Part shown: positions 1 through 7,338 of the stretch, piece after piece | Layout: each line of letters begins with the position of its first letter | Position numbering within the stretch: position 1 is the first letter of the stretch | Assembly (NCBI GenBank): GCA_023229245.1 | Contig: JALNZU010000004.1 | Span: 62,001 to 126,000, forward strand | DNA length: 64,000 bases | Source: Bacteroidales bacterium | GTDB taxonomy: Bacteria > Bacteroidota > Bacteroidia > Bacteroidales > F082 | Reading direction: 5' to 3' | The notes under the pieces: model-generated | Databases searched by the model: none | Told to the model about the DNA's origin: nothing | What the model saw: the letters and a program-made list of their open reading frames with translations, nothing else | Made by a program: the position numbers and the translations under genes

Positions 1-1117
1 ATTCTTGTTTTACGAAGTCTTGTCCTTGTTGAGCTATTCGTTGTGCGAATTCTGTGTCTGTCAACAGGTGAACGACTGAGTCGGCAAGTTCAGCAGCTGT
101 ATCGCCTACTAATATTTCTTCCCCTATTCTTCCACCTAACGCACTATGAGCCAATGGTGTTGTTATTGAAGGTAGCTGCATAGACATAGCTTCTAATAGT
201 TTGTTTTGCAGGCCTGTACCTATTCGCATAGGTGCAATAAACACTTTGGCTGCTGCATAGGCATCGCGTATGTCGTCTATCCAACCGCTGATAATTACCT
301 TGTCAGAAGCTAAGGCTCGTACTTGCTTATCCGGTGTAGCTCCGGCAATCAGCACAGTGGCTTGTGGGAGTTCCTTCCATACGTAAGGCATGATTTCACG
401 TACGAGAAACAAAGCGGCATCCACATTAGGCGGATAAGCCATATTACCGATAAACACTATATCGTATCTCTTGGGTATATCTCTTGGCTGGAAAAACTCC
501 TGATCAACCCCATTAGGTATGATGAGTATCTGTTGGTTGTCGGGATGTGGTATCAGGTCTCTGTCTGGGATGCTGATAATGGTTTTCACGTCAAAATCAT
601 CGAATATGGAAGCTTCGTAACGCAGCAGACGTTTGTACTCCATATGAAAGAACGGCTTCAAGAAAAATGCTGCTATTTCTTTTCTCCTTTGCACGCCTTT
701 TGAAAAGACATCCTGATAGTCTAATGCCTTAGGTAGCTTGCTGTATCGGATGTATTCAGCCACTCTGAGGAGTTGGCCGTATAATACATCAGGTTTATGC
801 TGGCTGATCAGTTTTTCTGTTTTAGATGCTGCACGCTTGTTATAAAAATAACCTGTCTGCAACGGCTTGCCGGATATCCACGCCTTGAATACATTGAACA
901 TAATACCTGTAAAAGGCAGATCAATAAAGTTGATAGATACACAATAGGGTTGCAAAGCCCTGAAAGCGGCTTCCTTATCTGTTGTGGCTTTGGAGTTTAA
1001 TGCACATAACACTATCTCGTGTGTGGAAGCCAGCTCTTTTATTTGATGAAACGCCCGAAGCTTATCGCCCTTTTCAAGAGGCCAGGGGATGCGCGACAGC
1101 AACACAAAAATCTTCAT
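1..1117 (-). CDS. GT4 glycosyltransferase (3' end cut by window edge)
   Basis: An open frame of 372 codons runs from an ATG at 1117 to the window edge without a stop. The N-terminus (MKIFVLLSRIPWPLEKGDK) is the usual opening of group-1 glycosyltransferases, where a glycine-rich loop after the first strand faces the sugar nucleotide. The second half has FIGNMAYPPNVDAA, IAGATP and GTGLQNKLLEAM, matching the GT4 nucleotide-binding Rossmann fold and its acidic motif. It should move a sugar from a nucleotide donor to an envelope glycan or lipid on the cytoplasmic side; donor and acceptor cannot be read. It resembles the neighbouring glycosyltransferase upstream. A -7 box at 1154-1161 suggests it can also be transcribed alone. 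Only the extreme C-terminus is missing. Confidence 0.9.
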   Translation of the reverse strand, partial: MKIFVLLSRIPWPLEKGDKLRAFHQIKELASTHEIVLCALNSKATTDKEAAFRALQPYCVSINFIDLPFTGIMFNVFKAWISGKPLQTGYFYNKRAASKTEKLISQHKPDVLYGQLLRVAEYIRYSKLPKALDYQDVFSKGVQRRKEIAAFFLKPFFHMEYKRLLRYEASIFDDFDVKTIISIPDRDLIPHPDNQQILIIPNGVDQEFFQPRDIPKRYDIVFIGNMAYPPNVDAALFLVREIMPYVWKELPQATVLIAGATPDKQVRALASDKVIISGWIDDIRDAYAAAKVFIAPMRIGTGLQNKLLEAMSMQLPSITTPLAHSALGGRIGEEILVGDTAAELADSVVHLLTDTEFAQRIAQQGQDFVKQE

Positions 1118-1153
1118 ACCCGAATGGTCAAAAGTTGATACAGTGATATGGGG

Positions 1154-1161
1154 CAAAGATA
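1154..1161 (-). promoter_or_regulatory. Bacteroidota -7 box (TATCTTTG) for the left-edge glycosyltransferase
   Basis: Minus-strand TATCTTTG fits TAnnTTTG and ends 36 bp before the ATG at 1117. No convincing -33 TTG was seen. Confidence 0.5.
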
Positions 1162-1208
1162 ACAAGGAAAAAACATGCAGGCAATATCAAGAGGAGCGGT
1201 TTGTCTTA

Positions 1209-2426
1209 CTATTTTAGTTTGCTTTGTTTACGGATCAACTCTTTGTAAAAAAGCAGCATACGATCAATGATCCTGCGATGGTCATACATTTCCTCAACTA
1301 ATAAACGGGCTTGATGACCCATCTGACTTGCTGTTTCCGGCTGACGGATCAGTTGTTCTACGGCATCGGCAAATTCTTCCGGCTGATGAGCTATGAACAG
1401 ATGCTTTCCTGATGTATAGAAAATACCTTCGGCACCAACTTCTGTAGTAATGACGGCTTTGGCTAATGCCATTGCCTCTATGATCTTGATACGTATCCCG
1501 CTTCCAGAGAGTAAAGGTACTACAGCTATTCCATGATCCCGTATAAATTCCTGAGCATCCGGTACTTCGCCTACAACTTCAACCTTAGGAAAAGATTGTT
1601 GCAGTAGCCATGAAGGCATAAAACGACCTGCCAGTACAAACCGAAGCTTTGGTAACCGATGATGTATCAATGGCCATACATTCTCCAAAAACCATCTGAT
1701 CCCCTCTTCATTAGGTATCCAGTTCATCGCACCAATATGAAAAATGGTATCTGGATATCTTGGCGTTGAATCAGATAGCAAATATTTTTCGGGCGACACG
1801 CCAAAAGGTATATCAATGACCGGACAAGATGAGTATTGTCTGAAAAACTGTGCATCCTTACGTGTAATGGCAGCTATGCCGTCCATACTTCTCAGGCTGT
1901 TCAACTCAAATTGTTTGAGTGTGGTAGCTAAATGACGGATATACCATCGTTTTGGGAAAAATCGGGTTTGATCAGCTATGCGTTCCCATATCAGGTGTTC
2001 TATATTATGGGCTCGCAACACTATCACTGCCTTACTGTGTTTTCGAATGACAGGTATATAAGGTGCCATGAAAAGTGTTTCTAACTGTACCACATCATAT
2101 GAGCTGCTATGTAGCAACTGAATTAGCTTTTCTTTGAAAGTAGCGGATATAAACCGTTCGACATGATATGATCGTCCGGCTAACATGGTCATCAAGGCAT
2201 CCCACACTTTAATACGGAGATCTATATGTATTAGCTCTATACCTGTCTTCTGGCGATAATCACTTGGGATGTCTTGTGCTTGTATATGATATTTTTCGGA
2301 GTTGACTGCCAACACCTTGACTTGATGCCCAGCTTCTATCATGCCTTCTATCATGCTGTTCATAGCCATTGGCCCGCCTTCTAAAGCCGGATAAGGTGAT
2401 TTATTGCATAGAAAAAGCAGTTTCAT
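1209..2426 (-). CDS. GT4 family glycosyltransferase
   Basis: The 405-residue protein begins MKLLFLCNKSPYPALEGGP, a typical GT4 N-terminal strand and glycine loop. It continues with an acceptor-binding Rossmann domain (roughly 1-190) and a nucleotide-binding domain (roughly 215-390) containing GAMNWIPNEEG and the terminal SGSGIRIKIIEAMALAK segment, where the GT4 acidic residues sit. No signal peptide or membrane segment is visible, so it is cytosolic or peripheral. Its ATG overlaps the stop of the upstream LptF/LptG-like gene by 4 bp, so the two are translationally coupled. This places it in lipopolysaccharide or surface glycan assembly, although the sugar is unknown. Another GT4 gene follows 91 bp downstream. 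Confidence 0.92.
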   Translation of the reverse strand: MKLLFLCNKSPYPALEGGPMAMNSMIEGMIEAGHQVKVLAVNSEKYHIQAQDIPSDYRQKTGIELIHIDLRIKVWDALMTMLAGRSYHVERFISATFKEKLIQLLHSSSYDVVQLETLFMAPYIPVIRKHSKAVIVLRAHNIEHLIWERIADQTRFFPKRWYIRHLATTLKQFELNSLRSMDGIAAITRKDAQFFRQYSSCPVIDIPFGVSPEKYLLSDSTPRYPDTIFHIGAMNWIPNEEGIRWFLENVWPLIHHRLPKLRFVLAGRFMPSWLLQQSFPKVEVVGEVPDAQEFIRDHGIAVVPLLSGSGIRIKIIEAMALAKAVITTEVGAEGIFYTSGKHLFIAHQPEEFADAVEQLIRQPETASQMGHQARLLVEEMYDHRRIIDRMLLFYKELIRKQSKLK

Positions 2427-3940
2427 ACTGTGTTGGCTTTTTTATGTAAACGATGTATCACTCTCTTTAAAAATTTTTGCCAGCTCTCGGCATCCAATAG
2501 TGCAGCATCAGTTGTAGATTTGAAGGTAAGAAATAACCCTAATGGCAACAGTACTATACTCGACAGCCATACCCCTTCAAAAGTCTTGAGGTCGCCAACT
2601 ATAGCCATCTTCTCGCCGGTGATACTCAAAATATGATAAATGACAAATAGGATCACCGCCATCACTACCGGCAGTCCTAACCCACCTTTACGAACGATAG
2701 CTCCTAACGGGGCACCTATGAAAAAGAGAATCAAACAGGCGATGGAAAGCGAATGTTTTTTGTGCCAGGCAATCTCATGCTTGCGAATATTTTCAGCTAA
2801 TGAAACCAATGACTTTCTATTGTCGGTAATATTATTGCGGTTGCTTCTGACAACTGTCAAAGCATTCTCAATGATATTAAACTGGTCGGCTACCTGAAAA
2901 TTGTTCAACAGTGGATACTGCAGCTCGTAGGTTTGCAGGCTGTCGGGAATAGTGTCGGTTGCCGCACTGCTAAGCTGTTTCTTTTGATATTTCTTGGGAA
3001 TTGGGACAAGTTCGGTCTGAGAGACAGTATCTAAAGTTGATAAGAACTGAAAACGACTATAGAAGTTTTGTATATAGCGTTCGTTCCTATTCTCGAAGTT
3101 GTTGTTCAATGAATCAATAAAGATAGTAAGCTGTCGTGTGTTGAGCATCCCGTAATGGTTTTTGAACAATACTTCATCAGTACGGGTCAGGTCGAACTCA
3201 CTTAAGTCAAATTTCAACCGTTGCTGCTCAAAAGTAGTTCGCTCGAATGGTCTGTTGTCGCGATATGTTCGTGTGCTAATGACATCGGTGTAATTATATC
3301 CGTCGAACAAGGTGAAGATGACATGACGTTGGTCAGGACTGAGTTCCATATAGCCTTTCTGGGCAGTGGTAACCTTGATATTACCCATACGGTTGGTGTG
3401 ATCATAAATTTTGACATCATAAATAGTCCGACCGTCTTTGTCTTTACGACCTACACGTATGATATAGTTCTCGATACCATTATAAAACATGCCTTCGTTG
3501 ATGTTGAAAGCCAATTTCTGTTGTCGTATATCGTATAATAGAGACTGAAACTTCAGGTTGGCAACAGGTAATACATTGTTGGAAAAAACAAAAGCCAATG
3601 CGCTGATAAAGAGTGATAGGATAACTAATGGGCGCATGATCTTCCAAACTGATATGCCTGATGCTTTCATTGCTACCAACTCATAATGCTCGCCTAAGTT
3701 CCCGAATGTCATCAGCGACGACAGCAAGATGGCTAAAGGTAGAGCCATAGGCACAAAAGTAGTGCTGGCATAAAATATTAAGCGTAGTATAACGGTGGCC
3801 TCCAAACCTTTACCTACTAAGTCATCAATATATTTCCACAAAAATTGCAGCAAAATGATGAATAAAGAAATGAAGAAGGTCAGAACTAAAGGACCTAAAT
3901 AAGACCTGACTACATAAGCGTATAATTTCTTTAGACCCAT
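2423..3940 (-). CDS. LptF/LptG (YjgP/YjgQ) family permease
   Basis: An inner-membrane permease of about 505 residues. Three hydrophobic segments lie in the first ~110 residues and three more in the last ~110, enclosing a long hydrophilic periplasmic region. This is the LptF/LptG plan, in which the permease pairs with an LptB ATPase to extract lipopolysaccharide for transport. The central region is longer than in the ~360-residue proteobacterial proteins, including a polar stretch rich in Asn and Gln, as is common in Bacteroidota. The frame is open from 3973, but a -7 box at 3960-3967 lies inside that extension, so the ATG at 3940 (MGLKKLYAYV) is preferred. Whether it is the F or G paralogue cannot be told. 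It leads an operon with at least one glycosyltransferase. Confidence 0.9.
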   Translation of the reverse strand: MGLKKLYAYVVRSYLGPLVLTFFISLFIILLQFLWKYIDDLVGKGLEATVILRLIFYASTTFVPMALPLAILLSSLMTFGNLGEHYELVAMKASGISVWKIMRPLVILSLFISALAFVFSNNVLPVANLKFQSLLYDIRQQKLAFNINEGMFYNGIENYIIRVGRKDKDGRTIYDVKIYDHTNRMGNIKVTTAQKGYMELSPDQRHVIFTLFDGYNYTDVISTRTYRDNRPFERTTFEQQRLKFDLSEFDLTRTDEVLFKNHYGMLNTRQLTIFIDSLNNNFENRNERYIQNFYSRFQFLSTLDTVSQTELVPIPKKYQKKQLSSAATDTIPDSLQTYELQYPLLNNFQVADQFNIIENALTVVRSNRNNITDNRKSLVSLAENIRKHEIAWHKKHSLSIACLILFFIGAPLGAIVRKGGLGLPVVMAVILFVIYHILSITGEKMAIVGDLKTFEGVWLSSIVLLPLGLFLTFKSTTDAALLDAESWQKFLKRVIHRLHKKANTV

Positions 3941-3959
3941 AGTAAGTCGTATGGACACG

Positions 3960-3967
3960 CAAAAATA
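3960..3967 (-). promoter_or_regulatory. -7 box (TATTTTTG) for the LptF/LptG-like operon
   Basis: Minus-strand TATTTTTG lies about 20 bp ahead of the ATG at 3940. It overlaps the longest possible reading frame and therefore decides the start. Confidence 0.6.
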
Positions 3968-3973
3968 AGCCAT

Positions 3974-4281
3974 AAAATGGTAATCATGTCGATTCGACTG
4001 ACCAAAATCCCTTTGACCTGTGTAGCAACCGTTTATAGGATAAGCGAATTACAGCCTGGGTAATCATTGTAATCAGACAATTATACCTGGTGTCAAAGAT
4101 GTTTTCCCAAGCAAAAAAAGAAATAATTCGTGTGATAATGATTCTTTGCGGAAAAGGCTGCCTCAGTCAAATAAAAAAACACAAAGAAAACATTGGTGAT
4201 AACACTAACCTAAGGGTTGTTTCAGGATTTCAAAAAATACTACCCAACGATTAAAATAGCCATTTCATTGAGTTTTAAAAT
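3974..4281. other. Divergent intergenic region with no gene seen
   Basis: AT-rich spacer between the divergent LptF/LptG-like and NlpE/META genes. No RNA gene, repeat or plausible small ORF was recognised apart from the promoter boxes at its ends. Confidence 0.6.
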
Positions 4282-4289
4282 TACTTTTG
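4282..4289 (+). promoter_or_regulatory. -7 box (TACTTTTG) for the NlpE/META lipoprotein
   Basis: TACTTTTG fits TAnnTTTG and lies 57 bp before the ATG at 4347. A TTG occurs only 11 bp upstream, so the -33 element is uncertain. Confidence 0.5.
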
Positions 4290-4346
4290 CATAGTAAATA
4301 TTTTCTCTGCTTTAAAAACCGTCAGTAAACCACATTCATTTTTCGT

Positions 4347-5132
4347 ATGAGACCACTCAGAAATGTTTTATTTTTCCTTGTTTTATCAAGTACTGCCTGC
4401 CGGTCAACAACAGTACCCACAGAAAAAGAGTTTACTCCACCTGATATGCATACTAATAAAATATCGTTGGATTGGGAGGGTAGGTATGAGGGGGTTCTGC
4501 CTTGTGCCGATTGCGAAGGAATTGCTATAACTGTTGAGCTGATAGCTCCGGATCAATACCGAATCACTAATGTATATAAGGGAAAAGCTGATGTCAGTTT
4601 TGTGGAAACCGGAAGTTTTAATTGGAGCCAGAATGAAAGTAGCATAATGTTGATGGATGGTGAGGATATACATATGAGCTTTTTGGTCGGTGAGAATCAG
4701 TTGATTATGTTGGACACAGAAGGGCGGGAAATAGAAGGTGAGTTGGCACCTTATTATCGGCTGACAAAAAGTGAAGGATCATTTACCCTTTATGGGATAC
4801 ACTGGCAATTAGTTAAACTGTCAGATAACGCCATTGAACTTTCGGATGATCGGAGACAGGCCTTCATTGCATTCGACCGGCAGGAGCAAAGGGTTTATGG
4901 GAATGCGGGATGCAATCTTTTTCATGGAAGCTATCACAGTTCCGAACAAGGACGTATTGAGCTGAGACCTCTTGCATCAACTATGATGGCCTGCCCTGAG
5001 ATGGAGACAGAACAATTATTCTTTCAGGTTTTGGAAAATGTAGTCAGCTATACTATTATTGATGGAAGTCTGTGGCTGAATACATCCGATCATGAAGCTG
5101 CGGCAAGCTTTAAAGCCATTGGGTTTGAATAA
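4347..5132 (+). CDS. NlpE N-terminal plus META domain lipoprotein
   Basis: A 261-residue lipoprotein with a type II signal peptide and lipobox SSTAC (lipidated Cys18). Residues ~45-135 read as an NlpE N-terminal domain, with the hallmark YEGVLPCADCEGI carrying a CxxC pair. Residues ~150-255 read as a META/HslJ domain (WQLVKL, GNAGCNLFHGSY, STMMACPEME). This two-domain fusion is known in Bacteroidota. NlpE in Escherichia coli senses surface and copper stress through Cpx, but no Cpx-like system is visible here, so an envelope-stress or heat-resistance role is only inferred. It is monocistronic, with its own -7 box and 333 bp of non-coding sequence after it. Confidence 0.88.
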   Translation: MRPLRNVLFFLVLSSTACRSTTVPTEKEFTPPDMHTNKISLDWEGRYEGVLPCADCEGIAITVELIAPDQYRITNVYKGKADVSFVETGSFNWSQNESSIMLMDGEDIHMSFLVGENQLIMLDTEGREIEGELAPYYRLTKSEGSFTLYGIHWQLVKLSDNAIELSDDRRQAFIAFDRQEQRVYGNAGCNLFHGSYHSSEQGRIELRPLASTMMACPEMETEQLFFQVLENVVSYTIIDGSLWLNTSDHEAAASFKAIGFE

Positions 5133-5465
5133 AAGCTGCCTAATCGGTTATGTCAACACCTTAAAAAACTACTGTTTTCCCTTTGATCAGAGATTTGGAA
5201 TATACAATGAAGCCAAAGAGTTTTGCGGTACTCATCTGTTCAATTGATAAAGCAAATACGTATGTGAGTCCTATGCGACTTCAAGGCTTCATTCTGGTTT
5301 AAATCGGTTATTCATACAGTTTTTTGACCGCTTTTTGTGCAGAAAACCGTACTTTTAACATTTTATTTCTTGAAGGATCTGATTTATTCTGCATCAAAAT
5401 AAATCTTTTCAGTGCAATCAGGTTCATACATTTAGTTTTTGACAAGCTAAATTAAACGACAGTAT
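5133..5465. other. Intergenic region ahead of the alpha-glucan operon
   Basis: No ORF, RNA or terminator hairpin was recognised. An imperfect -7-like TAGTTTTTG (one base too long for TAnnTTTG) at 5433-5441 may drive the GH13/GH31/GH13 operon. Confidence 0.45.
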
Positions 5466-7334
5466 ATGAGGTATTTATATTTTTTAAAACATTTTTCTAA
5501 ATGGTTTTTACTCTTAGCACTTCTGCTGCCTTTTGTTGCGTTTCCGCAGAGTATCACAACAGTTGAACCGCCTTTTTGGTGGGCTGGTATGAATCATACC
5601 GAATTGCAGCTTATGGTTTATGGTAAAGAATTAGCACAGACAAAACCACAGATACAGCATCCGGGAATCACCCTGAAAGAAACTACCTATTCTAACAATC
5701 CAAACTATTTGTTCCTGACGATTGAGATCACTCCTGAAACGGGTCCTACGATATTTCAAATCCGATTTGAGACCGGCAAAAGAAAAGCACCTATAATCAA
5801 CTATGAGTTAAAGGAAAGGGAGGAAGGATCGTCTCAGCGGCAAGGATTCACTGCCAGTGATGTGATCTATCTGCTAATGCCCGATCGGTTTGCCAACGGA
5901 GACCCTGATAATGATCATACGAAAGGAATGCTTGAGACGGCCGATAAAACCAAACCCGATGGACGTCATGGAGGCGATCTCAATGGAATCATAGACCATT
6001 TAGACTATTTCAATGAGCTGGGTGTTACAACTTTATGGATCAATCCAGTGTTAGAAAATAGTATGCCCGACTATTCCTATCATGGCTATGCGATAACCGA
6101 TTTTTATAAAGTTGATCCCCGTCTGGGGAGTAATGAAGAATACCGTTTGTTGATACAATTGGCACATAAAAGAGGATTGCGCATAGTAAAAGATATGGTA
6201 TTCAATCATTTTGGCACGAATCATTGGTGGATGAATGATCTGCCTATGAGCGACTGGATACATCAATGGCCCGAATTCACCCGCTCAAACTACAGAAGTG
6301 GTACCTTGACAGACCCGTATGCCTCTCAATGGGATAAAGACCTTATGTTGAAAGGTTGGTTCGACCATAGCATGGCCGACTTGAATCAGGATAACCCATT
6401 TGTAGCTGAATACCTGATCCAAAACAGCATCTGGTGGATTGAATATGCCGGATTGGATGGCATCCGCATGGATACCTATCCGTATTCGGGGAAGAGGTTT
6501 ATGGCCGAATGGATGCAACGGATACGTAATGAATATCCTGATTTTTCGGTGGTGGGTGAGGTATGGTTGAATACCACTCCACAAGTGGCCTATTGGATGA
6601 ATGATGCTCATAATTCAGATAGCTTTAATTCGTATCTGGACTATGTATTTGATTTTCCTTTGAAATATGCGTTAGCAGAAGCATTCAACGAAGAGAACGG
6701 CTGGAGTAGCGGCATTGCACGACTATATGAATCACTAAGTTTAGATTTTCTATATCCTTATCCGCAACAGCTGGTGGTTTTTGCTGATAACCACGATACC
6801 GATCGTATCTTCAGTGTCTTGAAGCACGATATCCGAAAGTTTAAAATGGCAATGGCCTTTTTGATGACAGTGCGTGGGATTCCTCAGATATACTATGGTA
6901 CCGAGATTCTGATGACAGGGTGGGAACATCAGGGACATGGATTTATACGGGAAGACTTTCCCGGTGGATGGATGCACGACAGTGTGAATGCGTTTACACA
7001 AACAGGACTAACAGCTGATCAGTACGATGCCTGGACTTATATGCGGCTACTGCTGCAATGGCGAAAAAATAAAAAAGTGATCCACGAAGGGAAAACGACA
7101 CATTATATACCTGAAGAAGGTGTTTATGTGTATTTCAGACATCTTGACGGTGAATCCATCATGGTAGTGTTAAATAATAACAATGAAAGCAAGACGTTTA
7201 AAACCGAGCGATATACCGAGAATCTTAAAGGATATAGTACCGGAACAGATGTATTGCATAGAACCTATTTCGACCAACTGAGAATCATTTCGGTTCCGGC
7301 TATGTCGGCACGTATTATCGAACTTAAAAGATAA
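5466..7334 (+). CDS. GH13 neopullulanase / cyclomaltodextrinase (SusA-like)
   Basis: A 622-residue secreted alpha-glucan hydrolase. A signal peptide (1 to ~27) is followed by an N-terminal beta-sandwich (30-110) of the cyclomaltodextrinase type, a GH13 barrel (~130-530) and a short C-terminal beta-domain. GH13 signatures are complete: MPDRFANGDPDND early in the barrel, nucleophile Asp336 in GLDGIRMDTYPY, acid/base Glu365 in VVGEVW, and transition-state Asp444 in DNHDTDR. The family cleaves alpha-1,4 (and often alpha-1,6) bonds of maltodextrin, pullulan or cyclodextrin. There is no lipobox, so it should be periplasmic, like Bacteroides SusA. The GH31 gene begins 4 bp after its stop, so they form one operon. 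Confidence 0.93.
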   Translation: MRYLYFLKHFSKWFLLLALLLPFVAFPQSITTVEPPFWWAGMNHTELQLMVYGKELAQTKPQIQHPGITLKETTYSNNPNYLFLTIEITPETGPTIFQIRFETGKRKAPIINYELKEREEGSSQRQGFTASDVIYLLMPDRFANGDPDNDHTKGMLETADKTKPDGRHGGDLNGIIDHLDYFNELGVTTLWINPVLENSMPDYSYHGYAITDFYKVDPRLGSNEEYRLLIQLAHKRGLRIVKDMVFNHFGTNHWWMNDLPMSDWIHQWPEFTRSNYRSGTLTDPYASQWDKDLMLKGWFDHSMADLNQDNPFVAEYLIQNSIWWIEYAGLDGIRMDTYPYSGKRFMAEWMQRIRNEYPDFSVVGEVWLNTTPQVAYWMNDAHNSDSFNSYLDYVFDFPLKYALAEAFNEENGWSSGIARLYESLSLDFLYPYPQQLVVFADNHDTDRIFSVLKHDIRKFKMAMAFLMTVRGIPQIYYGTEILMTGWEHQGHGFIREDFPGGWMHDSVNAFTQTGLTADQYDAWTYMRLLLQWRKNKKVIHEGKTTHYIPEEGVYVYFRHLDGESIMVVLNNNNESKTFKTERYTENLKGYSTGTDVLHRTYFDQLRIISVPAMSARIIELKR

Positions 7335-7338
7335 GGCC

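Noticed and set aside
323..1000. Plus-strand frames of 126 and 67 codons near the left edge
   Set aside because: They are antisense to a clear GT4 glycosyltransferase frame that runs unbroken through the region.
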